64,000 bases of DNA from Streptomyces violaceusniger Tu 4113 (GTDB taxonomy: Bacteria; Actinomycetota; Actinomycetes; Streptomycetales; Streptomycetaceae). Position numbers and translations under genes: made by a program. Where the stretch lies: assembly GCF_000147815.2 (NCBI RefSeq), contig NC_015957.1:6510001-6574000 (forward strand). Reading direction: 5' to 3'. A model generated the notes under the pieces. The model was given only the letters and a program-made list of their open reading frames with translations, ran no database searches and was not told the origin of the DNA. Positions 47,919-56,304 of the stretch are shown piece after piece (the stretch's first letter is position 1; each line of letters begins with the position of its first letter).

Positions 47919-49022
47919 ATGTACGCAGCGTCGTCCTCCGTGTCCGCCCCGCCCCGGCCGTACCGGCGCCCGCTGCCCGGCTCTGGGCCGTACCTCGATC
48001 CCGCCCACGGCGGCCGGGCCCGGCGGACCGCCGCCCCCGGCACGGTGCCGCCTCGCGGGAGACTCGACTTGTCCGGTCCACAGGGTGCGCAGCTCCGCAC
48101 CGCGATCACCTCGGTCCATCGCATCTGTCCGGAGTTCAACCCGGTGCAGGTGCTGCGGCGCAGCGGACGGTCCGTGCTCCTGATCGGGGCGACCGGGCGC
48201 AGCACCGCGGTGGCCAAGTGCCTGCTGGACCACTCCCCCGCGTGGGCCGAGCGGTTCCGCCGGGAAATAGCGATGTACCGCACGTTCGTCCGCCAGCGTC
48301 CGCCGGTGCGGGTGCCCCGGCTGATCGCCGCCGACCCGGACAACTGCGCGCTGGTCATCGAGCGGATGCCCGGGCGGATCGCGGCCGCGCAGCGCCACCC
48401 CACCGAGCCCCCGCCGCGCGCCGATCTGGGGGCGGTGCTGGGCGCGATCCGCAGGGTCAACCAGTGGCGGCCGCCCGCCAATCTGTTCGACGCCCCCATC
48501 GACTACGCCGCCCGGCTGACCCGCTATCACGAGCTCGGGCTGCTCACCGACCGGGACATGGGCGATCTGCAGAAGCTGCTGCGCGGCGTCTCGCACGCCT
48601 GGGGGCGGCAGACCCCGGCACAGTTCTGCCATGGCGACGCCCTGTTGAACAATGTCCTGCTGTCCCCCGCGGGCCCGGTGCTCCTCGACTGGGACCACGC
48701 GGGCTGGTATCTGCCCGGCTATGACCTGGCCACGCTGTGGACGGTGCTGGGCGACGCCCCTGTCACCCGCCGCCAGATCAGCCAGTTGGCGCAGGCGGCG
48801 GGCCCGGCCGCGCGGGACTCCTTCCTGGTGAATCTGATGCTGGTGCTGACGCGGGAGATCCGCCAGTACGAGACCGCGGTGCAGCGCACCATGCACGATC
48901 CCGCCCCCGTGGTGCCGGGCGCGGTCCCGGCCGGTGAGGAGCAGCGGCTGTTGCTGCGCCGGCTGCATGACGACTGCGCGCTGGCTCGGCGCGCGGTGCG
49001 GGCGGCGGTCGGCACCCGCTGA
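47919..49022 (+). CDS. Kinase-fold phosphotransferase (APH/choline kinase-like)
   Basis: 367 residues from ATG 47919. The catalytic loop [15 protein letters not shown] (Brenner H-x-D-x4-N) and the metal-binding [20 protein letters not shown] identify the aminoglycoside-phosphotransferase/choline-kinase superfamily. The nucleotide-binding N-lobe is less clear ([20 protein letters not shown]). The first 60 residues are Pro/Arg-rich and disordered. Family members phosphorylate small hydroxylated compounds (antibiotics, sugars, choline), so the substrate here is open. The gene is divergent from the NsdA-like regulator and ends in a strong hairpin, so it is probably monocistronic. Confidence 0.82.
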   Translation: MYAASSSVSAPPRPYRRPLPGSGPYLDPAHGGRARRTAAPGTVPPRGRLDLSGPQGAQLRTAITSVHRICPEFNPVQVLRRSGRSVLLIGATGRSTAVAKCLLDHSPAWAERFRREIAMYRTFVRQRPPVRVPRLIAADPDNCALVIERMPGRIAAAQRHPTEPPPRADLGAVLGAIRRVNQWRPPANLFDAPIDYAARLTRYHELGLLTDRDMGDLQKLLRGVSHAWGRQTPAQFCHGDALLNNVLLSPAGPVLLDWDHAGWYLPGYDLATLWTVLGDAPVTRRQISQLAQAAGPAARDSFLVNLMLVLTREIRQYETAVQRTMHDPAPVVPGAVPAGEEQRLLLRRLHDDCALARRAVRAAVGTR

Positions 49023-49043
49023 GCGGAGGCGGATGGCGGCAGG

Positions 49044-49075
49044 GGCGCGTCACCGGTCTGGACCGGTGACGCGCC
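49044..49075 (+). terminator. Strong intrinsic terminator hairpin
   Basis: Perfect 15-bp arms (49044-49058, 49061-49075), realistically a 14-bp stem with a 4-nt loop, 22 bp after the phosphotransferase stop. Confidence 0.85.
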
Positions 49076-49117
49076 GCAGTCGGGCTGACATGCGAACACG
49101 CGTCTGGGTGACGGCGA

Positions 49118-49146
49118 TTGACGTCACGCCTGGCAGCGCATATCTC
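49118..49146 (+). promoter_or_regulatory. Candidate promoter of the amidase gene
   Basis: TTGACG (49118-49123), a 17-bp spacer, then TATCTC (49141-49146): a plausible -35/-10 pair for the main vegetative sigma factor. It lies 37 bp before the ATG, which itself has GAGGAGG upstream. Confidence 0.5.
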
Positions 49147-49182
49147 TAAGTGGCTCGGCCCGGCCCGCTTGAGGAGGCTGCA

Positions 49183-51207
49183 ATGCCAGAATCCGCACAG
49201 GACAGCGCCCACGACGCGAACAGAACCCCGTCCGGCCCCACCCGGAGAACCACACTGCGGACCGCGGGAGCCGCGGCGTCCGCCGCCCTTCTGCTCCCGC
49301 TGGTCTCGGCGACACCCGCCGCCCATGCCGACCAGCCACGGGCCGACGGTCCTCCTGCCGACGGCGGCGCCCTGCAGCGCGCCTTCACTGCCGCGGCCGC
49401 CGAATACGGCGTTCCGCTCAGCGTGCTCCTCGGCGTCTCGTATCTCCAGTCGCGCTGGGACGGCCACCGAGGCGCGCCCAGCGTCACCGGCGGCTACGGG
49501 CCCATGCATCTCACCGACGCCCACACCGCCCTGCTCACCGCCCCGCACCACAGCCAGGGCACCGAGGACGCGCGCGGCGATCTCGCCCGGCCCCTGAGGG
49601 TCCCCAAGGCCACCGTTCCCGAGCCCCGGCAGCTACCCGCCCGGCTGCGCACCCTCGGCCGGGCCGCGGAGCTCACCGGGCTGTCCGCGGAGGCGCTGCG
49701 CGGCGATGAGAGCGCCAATGTGCGCGGTGGCGCGGCCCTGCTGGCCGCCACGCAGAAGCGGCTGGGGCTGCCGCCGAGCGAGGACCCGGCCGGCTGGTAC
49801 GCGGCGGTGGCGGCCTACTCCGGCGCCGATGACGCCACGGCCGCGGCCGCCTTCGCCGACGAGGTGTACAAGGTGATCCGCGGCGGTGCCACACGGACGA
49901 CCGCCGACGGTGAGCGGGTCTCCCTCGACGCGGCGCCCGCTCTCGCGCCGGACACCCGGCAGTTGCGGACGCTCGGTCTGCCGTCCCGTGCCCGGGATCC
50001 GCATGTCGAGGCCCCCAAGGATGTGTCCTGCGAGTGGATCCCGGCGCCCTACGAGGAGTTCGGGGAGAACGACTACGGCAACCACGACCTGGGCGACCGT
50101 CCCACCTCGCAGTCCATCGACTACATCGTCATCCATGACACCGAGGGCTCCTGGGACACCACCATCAAGCTGGTCCAGGACCCCACCTATGTGTCCTGGC
50201 AGTACACCCTGCGCTCCTCCGACGGGCACATCGCCCAGCATGTGCCGCTCAAGGACGTGGCCTGGCACGCGGGCAACTGGTACGTCAACGCCAAGTCCAT
50301 CGGCCTGGAGCACGAGGGATTCCTGACCGCTCCGGACGCCTGGTACACGGAGGCGATGTACCGCTCCTCGGCGCGGCTGGTGCGCTATCTCGCCAAGCGG
50401 TTCGACATTCCGCTGGACCGCCAGCACATCCTGGGCCATGACAATGTGCCCGGCACCACCACCGCCACCATCGCGGGCATGCACACCGACCCCGGCCCCT
50501 ACTGGGACTGGGCGCACTACTTCACCCTGCTCGGCGCGCCCTTCCGGCGCACCGCGGGCTCCTCCGGCGGCCTGGTCACCATCCGCCCCGACTACGACAC
50601 CAACCGGCCCGTCTACACCGGCTGTGAGACGGCGGGCCAGGCGTGTGCCCCGCACGGCTCGGCCGCGGTGCGGCTGCACACCGCGCCGCGTGCGGACGCC
50701 CCGCTGGTCAAGGACATCGGGCTGCGTCCCGACGGCTCCGACTCGACGACCGGGGTCAATGACACCGGCGCCCGCGCCACCACCGGGCAGCAGTTCGCGG
50801 TCGCGGGCCGTGAGGGCGACTGGACGGCGATCTGGTACCTCGGCCAGCGGGCCTGGTTCCAGGACCCCGAGCGGCGGCCGACGGCGGTGAGCGCCAAGGG
50901 GCTTGTGGTGACGCCCAAGGCCGGGGCGAAGGAGGTTCCGGTGTACGGCCGCGCCTATCCGGAGGAGGGGGCGTATCCGGAGGGTGTGCCGGTGCAGGCG
51001 GTTTCGCCGCTGCCGTACAAGCTGCTCGCCGGGCAGTCCTATCCGCTGGGGCTGCGGACGCGGGGCGAGTATCTGTGGGCGCCCACCTTCGATCCGGCCG
51101 GTCACAAGGTGGTGCGCGGCCAGGACGTGTACTACCAGATCCAGTTCGGGCACCGGGTGGCGTTCGTCCGGGCCGCCGATGTGACGGTCCGGCGCTCGGG
51201 GAAGTGA
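49183..51207 (+). CDS. Secreted N-acetylmuramoyl-L-alanine amidase (Tat-exported, Amidase_2)
   Basis: 674 residues from ATG 49183. The N-terminus has a twin-arginine signal ([22 protein letters not shown], motif RRTTLR, with an Ala-x-Ala-type site at AAHADQ about residue 48). A lysozyme-like helical segment follows. The Amidase_2 zinc site lies at about 305-445: YIVIHDTEGSWDTT (His), VAWHAGNWYVNAKSIGLEHEG (His and the catalytic Glu), and GMHTDPGPYWDW (His). After about 455 are sequences resembling SH3-like wall-binding repeats. The enzyme cleaves the stem peptide from muramic acid in peptidoglycan and acts outside the cell, presumably in wall remodelling. Confidence 0.93.
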   Translation: MPESAQDSAHDANRTPSGPTRRTTLRTAGAAASAALLLPLVSATPAAHADQPRADGPPADGGALQRAFTAAAAEYGVPLSVLLGVSYLQSRWDGHRGAPSVTGGYGPMHLTDAHTALLTAPHHSQGTEDARGDLARPLRVPKATVPEPRQLPARLRTLGRAAELTGLSAEALRGDESANVRGGAALLAATQKRLGLPPSEDPAGWYAAVAAYSGADDATAAAAFADEVYKVIRGGATRTTADGERVSLDAAPALAPDTRQLRTLGLPSRARDPHVEAPKDVSCEWIPAPYEEFGENDYGNHDLGDRPTSQSIDYIVIHDTEGSWDTTIKLVQDPTYVSWQYTLRSSDGHIAQHVPLKDVAWHAGNWYVNAKSIGLEHEGFLTAPDAWYTEAMYRSSARLVRYLAKRFDIPLDRQHILGHDNVPGTTTATIAGMHTDPGPYWDWAHYFTLLGAPFRRTAGSSGGLVTIRPDYDTNRPVYTGCETAGQACAPHGSAAVRLHTAPRADAPLVKDIGLRPDGSDSTTGVNDTGARATTGQQFAVAGREGDWTAIWYLGQRAWFQDPERRPTAVSAKGLVVTPKAGAKEVPVYGRAYPEEGAYPEGVPVQAVSPLPYKLLAGQSYPLGLRTRGEYLWAPTFDPAGHKVVRGQDVYYQIQFGHRVAFVRAADVTVRRSGK

Positions 51208-51323
51208 GCCTGGCGGGCCGTCAGTCCGCAGCGGGAGAGTGGTAGAGGGGCCATCCGGGGGCCGTGAGCGACCGTGTCGGCCGTGTGCCGTACGGGCGGG
51301 TCACGGCCCCTCGGCGGGACTCC

Positions 51324-51824
51324 TCAGCGCTGCTGGAACATCTCCGCGGGCAGCGGCTTGAGCAGCCGGTACAGATCGTCGGTGATCGGCCGGTCCCAAC
51401 TGGCGATGGTGACGAGCACACCGTCGCTGCGGTCGAACTGGGCGCAGGAGATCCGGCCCTCGGAGAGCTTGATCCGGCGGACGATGAGGAGGTTGTCCTC
51501 ATGCATGACCGGGCTGTCCTCGGTGTCCACCACATGCACCGGCTCGTCGTTCCCGAGGGCCGCCAGAAGCTGGGTGACTTCGAACGGCGGCTGGCCCTCC
51601 GCGACCTCCCGGGCCGGGGATCCCTCGGGCAGATTGCCGATGATCATCGCCGGGCCGCGGCCGCCGAACAGGTCGTAGCGCAGGAAGACGCCCTGGCAGG
51701 TGCCGTCCGGAGCGGGCAGCAGCCCCGCCCCGAGGTCGCCGGGCCAGTCGCCCGGGTCCATGGCGAGGACATCGAAGTCCGGCCCGGTGGGCGTGGCGGC
51801 GCTGCGGCGGCGGAGGAAGGACAT
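51324..51824 (-). CDS. Conserved hypothetical protein
   Basis: 166 residues from ATG 51824, with GGCGGAGGAAGG-type purine sequence encoded just after the start but no strong upstream signal. It has no recognised domain. It is acidic, with no signal or membrane segment, and ends in KPLPAEMFQQR. Text such as VHVVDTEDSPVMHEDNLLIVRRIKLSEGRISCAQFDRSDGV reads like a compact alpha/beta protein and has the feel of a widely kept streptomycete protein. It is convergent with the amidase and follows the LuxR-type gene on the same strand by 62 bp, but is not obviously linked to either. Confidence 0.7.
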   Translation of the reverse strand: MSFLRRRSAATPTGPDFDVLAMDPGDWPGDLGAGLLPAPDGTCQGVFLRYDLFGGRGPAMIIGNLPEGSPAREVAEGQPPFEVTQLLAALGNDEPVHVVDTEDSPVMHEDNLLIVRRIKLSEGRISCAQFDRSDGVLVTIASWDRPITDDLYRLLKPLPAEMFQQR

Positions 51825-51885
51825 GCGGACATGGTACGTGGCCGCGTGCCGGTTACCGTGCCGGGGAGCGGGCGGGCCGCACCCC

Positions 51886-54825
51886 TCATCCGGGGTCGGG
51901 CGCCGGGCGCTGGGGAAGGCCGACGGTGGGGGTGATCAGCCGCTTCGCCAGCCCGGCCCGGTCGGTGCCGACCTTACGGTAGACATCGGAGAGCAGCCGG
52001 GCCACCTCACGCTCCTCCAGCCCCGTCGCCTCGCCGATCCGGGCGTCCGGCCAGCCCTCGGCGGCCCGCTCGGCGACGGCCTGCTCCTGCGAGGTCAGCG
52101 GGCTGGTGTGAGCGACCCGCAGTTGCATGGGGCGCAGTCCGGCCGCGGACAGCTCGTCGCGGGCCCGGGCCGCGAGCGCGTCGGCCCCGCAGCGCACCGC
52201 CCCCTCCAGACCGCGGTAGAGCCGGTCGCCGGCCTCCTGGGGCAGGCCGATACGGCGCAGCGCGGCGCCGTGGTCGACCAGCGCCACGGCCAGGTCGTAG
52301 GCGGCCGGTGACCGCATCAGATGGCTGACGGCCTCGGCCAGCAGTTTGATCCGGTCCGGGCCCTGGGTCACGGTGGCCGCGGTGTGCAGCGACTTACCGA
52401 TCGCGGAGTGGGTGCCGAACTGACGGGCGCGGCGCACCGCGTCGTCGGCGACCTCGACGGCCTGCGGGGGATCGGTCAGCGCGAGGGCCTGGGCGAGGTG
52501 GGGCTGCCAGGGGCACCAGGCGGGGTTGCGCATCCCGCGCCCGTCCATGCGGCGGCCGACCTCGGTGAGCTGGTGCCGGGCCTCGCGGTGGAGATTGGCG
52601 GCCAGCAGCAGCTCACCGCGGACCGCCGGTACGTCGGGGCAGAGCGTGGCCTGCGGAAGGGTCTCGCCACGGTGCCCGGCCGCGAACTCCTGCGCCTCGC
52701 GGACCCGGCCCTGGCAGATCAGCGTTCCGATGAGGGTGCCGACCGCGGTCCAGTGCGCGGGGGTCGAGGAGCCCACCAGATCGGCGATCCGCATCCCCTC
52801 CCGGGCCAGTTCCTCCGCCTCGCCGAGCGCGCCGCGGCGCAGACGGGCGTAGCCGAGAAGAGTGAAGCCGAACGCCAGATGGGAGCCGCGCCAGCCCTTG
52901 CGCTCGCATTCGGCGATGCCCTTGTTGAACAGCTCCTCGGCGCGCCCGGGCTGGTCGCAGTGGAGGAAGACCAGGGCGACCAGGATCGGCACCTCGAAGC
53001 CCCAGTCGTCATCGGTCCAGCTGAGGCCGTCGCCGAGGGCCTCCTCCGCGTAGTGCAGTGCGGTGGCGACCGGCTCTCCGCGCGTCATCGCGTCCCAGGC
53101 GCGCAGTCCCAGCAGATAGCGCTCGGCCATGCCGCGGCCGGTGAGATGGTCCGCGAGCCGGGCGAGCCGCCGGGAACGGGCGGGCGACTCCTTCTCGTCG
53201 GCGCGGAACATGTTCCACATCAGCTGCTCGGTCTGCATCCGCAGCCGGGTGCGGGCGCTGGTGGCCCGCCCGATCTCGGCGGCGACGACCTGGGCGGCCT
53301 CCTCCATATGGCCGCTGTGGCCGTATGCCTGGGCGAGCCGGTAGGTGATCGCCTCGCGCAGGTCGGGGCCGAGCGCGGGCTCCTCGAGCGCGGCCCGCAG
53401 ATGGTTGACGGTGACGTCGGGCTCGGTGAGCTGGGCGGCGCAGCCCAGCTCGTACAGCACGGCGGGGCGCTCCTCCAGGGCGGGTGGTTCGCGCAGCGCC
53501 CGGGCCAGACAGCGGCGCCCGGCGTCGGGGGCTCCGGCGCGCAGATACTCCCGGGCGGCGGCCCGCAGATGGTGCACCACCCAGGGATCACCTTCGGGGT
53601 GCATTTCCAGCAGATGCCGGCCGGCGGCCGCGGAGCCCAGGCCCGCGCCGAGCACCACGGTGGCGGCCTGGCCGTGCATGGCCACCCGCAGGGCGCCGGG
53701 GATGGCCTGGTAGACGGCGGTGGCGATGAGCGGGTGGAGGTATTCGAGGGGCCGGGTGGCGTTTCCGGGGCGCGGCGGGGCCAGGATCCGCGCGTCGACG
53801 AGCCGCGCCACCACATCGGCGGCCTCGGTCTCGCTGAGCCCGGCGACATTGGCGGTCAGCGCCGGGGTGGCCTCGATGCCGAGGACGGCGACGGCCCAGG
53901 CGAGGCGGACGGCGGCGGTGCCGAGGCGGGTCAGCCGGTCGTTGAGCCCGCTGTCCTTGGCCGAGGAGACCAGTTCGCGCAGCGCGGGCAGGTTCTCCGA
54001 CTGCGGTTTCAGCCGGCGGTCGCGGATCTTGGCGGTGAGCTCGGTGATCTCCCAGGGGTTGCCGCCGGTCATCGCCCAGCACTCGCGGCAGAACGCCTCG
54101 TCGGCGTGGTCCCCGAGGACCTCCCGGACGATCCGCCCGACTCCGCTCGGGGTCAGCGGAGCCAGCACATGGGGACGTGATCCCTGGCGCTCGACAAGCG
54201 CCCGTATCACGGCGACGTCGGCGGTCAGGCCCTCCGGGCGGTAGCCGACGGCGAGCAGCAGGGGCAGGTCCGCGGTGCGGGAGGCGAACCGGGTCAGCCA
54301 GTCCAGCGATTCGGGGTCGGCCCAGTGGACATCGTCGAGGATCATGACGACCGGGGCGTGTTCCACGGCGAAGCGGGTCACCAGCCAGTCGAGGCCGTCG
54401 CGGACGCCCTGCGGATCGGGTGCGCCGCCGTTGCCCGAGACCACCAGGCCGACCGCGGGCGCGACGATGTCGTACCAGGCGCCGAGGATCCTGCGGTGCT
54501 CGTCCTCGCCGGTCGCCGCGAGCACCGGCTGGAAGAGCTGACGCACCACATGGAAGGCCGCGCCCTGTTCATGTTCACCGCCACGGGCCCGGAGCACGGT
54601 GCAGCCGCGTGCGCCGGCCCTCCGGCGCGCCTCGCCGAGCAGCGCGGTCTTGCCGACGCCGCCGGGGCCCTCGAAGGCGATCACTGCGCCGCCGCCGGTC
54701 TCGGCCCGATCGGCGGGTTCCGTCCCGCACAGCTCGGTCAGCGCAGCGTCCAGCGCGCGCAGCTCCCGATCCCGCTCCAGCAGTGTCCGGCGCGTCCGGT
54801 CCTGTTGGCTCATGTCCTCCGCCAC
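51886..54825 (-). CDS. Large LuxR-family regulator with AAA ATPase domain (LAL type)
   Basis: The likely start is GTG 54825, preceded by GGGGAAG; an ATG at 54813 is closer to its own Shine-Dalgarno than usual. The product has 979 residues. The ATPase Walker A is GPGGVGKT (about residues 53-60) and Walker B is VVMILDDVHWAD (about 160). A long region of helical TPR-like repeats follows. The C-terminal HTH at about 905-960 is recognisable (LTSQEQAVAERAAEGWPDARIGEATGL), but the usual TVKxH segment reads REVARLL, so DNA binding may be altered. Such proteins commonly activate secondary-metabolite genes. It is divergent from the terpene synthase across 236 bp. Confidence 0.85.
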   Translation of the reverse strand: MAEDMSQQDRTRRTLLERDRELRALDAALTELCGTEPADRAETGGGAVIAFEGPGGVGKTALLGEARRRAGARGCTVLRARGGEHEQGAAFHVVRQLFQPVLAATGEDEHRRILGAWYDIVAPAVGLVVSGNGGAPDPQGVRDGLDWLVTRFAVEHAPVVMILDDVHWADPESLDWLTRFASRTADLPLLLAVGYRPEGLTADVAVIRALVERQGSRPHVLAPLTPSGVGRIVREVLGDHADEAFCRECWAMTGGNPWEITELTAKIRDRRLKPQSENLPALRELVSSAKDSGLNDRLTRLGTAAVRLAWAVAVLGIEATPALTANVAGLSETEAADVVARLVDARILAPPRPGNATRPLEYLHPLIATAVYQAIPGALRVAMHGQAATVVLGAGLGSAAAGRHLLEMHPEGDPWVVHHLRAAAREYLRAGAPDAGRRCLARALREPPALEERPAVLYELGCAAQLTEPDVTVNHLRAALEEPALGPDLREAITYRLAQAYGHSGHMEEAAQVVAAEIGRATSARTRLRMQTEQLMWNMFRADEKESPARSRRLARLADHLTGRGMAERYLLGLRAWDAMTRGEPVATALHYAEEALGDGLSWTDDDWGFEVPILVALVFLHCDQPGRAEELFNKGIAECERKGWRGSHLAFGFTLLGYARLRRGALGEAEELAREGMRIADLVGSSTPAHWTAVGTLIGTLICQGRVREAQEFAAGHRGETLPQATLCPDVPAVRGELLLAANLHREARHQLTEVGRRMDGRGMRNPAWCPWQPHLAQALALTDPPQAVEVADDAVRRARQFGTHSAIGKSLHTAATVTQGPDRIKLLAEAVSHLMRSPAAYDLAVALVDHGAALRRIGLPQEAGDRLYRGLEGAVRCGADALAARARDELSAAGLRPMQLRVAHTSPLTSQEQAVAERAAEGWPDARIGEATGLEEREVARLLSDVYRKVGTDRAGLAKRLITPTVGLPQRPAPDPG

Positions 54826-55061
54826 GTTCTTCCCCTCCGGCAGGTGACGCCGAGCGTAGCGCGGATGGCACGCTCCGTAGCCCCTCAATGGGGGTATTTC
54901 CGCCGGGTATTGCCAGTGGCACACGCCAATTCACTGCCTCCTCTATCGATGCCACGTTCCGCACGCGAGGATGACCGGATTCACCGGGTTGGCCAGACGC
55001 CGCGCAAGCCTGTGGTAAAGCGGGCTCGGCCGCCCGACCAACGAAGGGGGCGGACACGACG

Positions 55062-56216
55062 ATGCACGCGCACGCTTCGCGACCACAGGCCCGGCAGACG
55101 ACACTGCTGCGACGGGCGGCCCTGTTCGACTTTCCGGCCTCCGCCGACCTCAGTCCCGGCACCGAGGCGGCCAGGCACCACACCATCCAATGGCTTTCGC
55201 GGTTCGGCGTCTTCGAGGGCCATGAGTCCGTCGCGGAGTACGACGCGCTCCGCTTCGACGTGCTGGCGGGCCTGTTCTACCCCCGGGCGACCGGCGCCGA
55301 CCTGAACCTGGGCAGTGACCTCGTGGGCTGGTACTTCGTCTTCGACGATCAGTTCGACGGGGAGCTGGGCTCCCGTCCGGAGGCCGTGGCCCGGCTGGTG
55401 GCGGACGTCATCCGGATCACCGAGGAGGACACGGCCCACGGCAGGGCACAGGACGGCGAAGGGCCGCTCCTGGAGAGCTTCCGCGACCTGTGGCGCCGGA
55501 TCAGCTCCGGGCGGCCGCAGGTGTGGCGGGACCGCTTCCGCCACCACTGGCTGGAGTACCTGCACTCCTACCACCGCGAGGCCCTGGAGCGGACCGGCGC
55601 CCTGCCCGGAGCCGGCGGGGACGCACCGCGCTCGGTGGAGGCCGTGCTGGCGCTGCGGCGTCACTCGATAGGCGTACAGCCCTGTCTCGACCTGAACGAG
55701 CCGTTCGGCGGCTACACCCTGCCGCCCGCGCTGCACGGCGGCTTCCCGATGGCGCGGATGCGGGAGGCTACGGACGATGTGGTGGTCTTCACCAATGACA
55801 TCGCTTCCCTGGACAAGGAACTGGCCGTGGGCGATGTCCACAACAGCGTCATCGTCCAGTGGGAGCGCGCGGGTGGTGAACTGGAGGACGCGGTACGCCA
55901 TATCGCCGACCTCGCCAACGCACGCTACCGCTGGTTCGAGGAGACCGCGGCCAGGCTGCCGGCGCTGCTCACCGAGGCGGGGGCGGACCCGGGCACCCAC
56001 CACGCCGTGGGGCGCTATGTGGACGGCATGCGGCATGTGATGACCGGCAATCTGGGCTGGTCGGTGCGGACGGCACGCTACGACGAGCGGGGCACCGAGG
56101 CGGTCAGCGGGGGACGGCAGCGGCCCTGGGCCCAGTTGACCGGCGCGGAGGAGCTGATCCGCGCGGGGCGGGGCGCGCCGCTGCCACCGCTGGGCAGCGG
56201 CTCGGGCTCCCGGTGA
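55062..56216 (+). CDS. Class I terpene synthase (probable sesquiterpene cyclase)
   Basis: 384 residues from ATG 55062. The first metal-binding motif is DDQFD (residues 95-99, in YFVFDDQFDGELGSRPEA). The second is the NSE/DTE-type triad NDIASLDKE (about 245-253), followed by the basic effector region VRTARYDE near 345. Size and motif spacing fit bacterial terpene synthases that ionise farnesyl diphosphate with three Mg ions. The precise product cannot be read from sequence; a volatile sesquiterpene is most likely. No prenyltransferase, P450 or other tailoring gene lies next to it. The C-terminal 30 residues are low-complexity. Confidence 0.92.
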   Translation: MHAHASRPQARQTTLLRRAALFDFPASADLSPGTEAARHHTIQWLSRFGVFEGHESVAEYDALRFDVLAGLFYPRATGADLNLGSDLVGWYFVFDDQFDGELGSRPEAVARLVADVIRITEEDTAHGRAQDGEGPLLESFRDLWRRISSGRPQVWRDRFRHHWLEYLHSYHREALERTGALPGAGGDAPRSVEAVLALRRHSIGVQPCLDLNEPFGGYTLPPALHGGFPMARMREATDDVVVFTNDIASLDKELAVGDVHNSVIVQWERAGGELEDAVRHIADLANARYRWFEETAARLPALLTEAGADPGTHHAVGRYVDGMRHVMTGNLGWSVRTARYDERGTEAVSGGRQRPWAQLTGAEELIRAGRGAPLPPLGSGSGSR

Positions 56217-56238
56217 CCGGTGCGCGGAAGCCGACGCG

Positions 56239-56304
56239 TTCGGAGCGCTCTCAGCTCGCGTGGGGCGCTCAGCTCGGGCGGGGCGCCCACCTCGTATGGA
56301 GCGC
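56239..56304. repeat. Short repeats between terpene synthase and acyl-CoA ligase
   Basis: Three imperfect copies of a gcgctcagctcgcg-like sequence across about 66 bp, just downstream of both convergent stops. They may act in termination. Confidence 0.45.
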
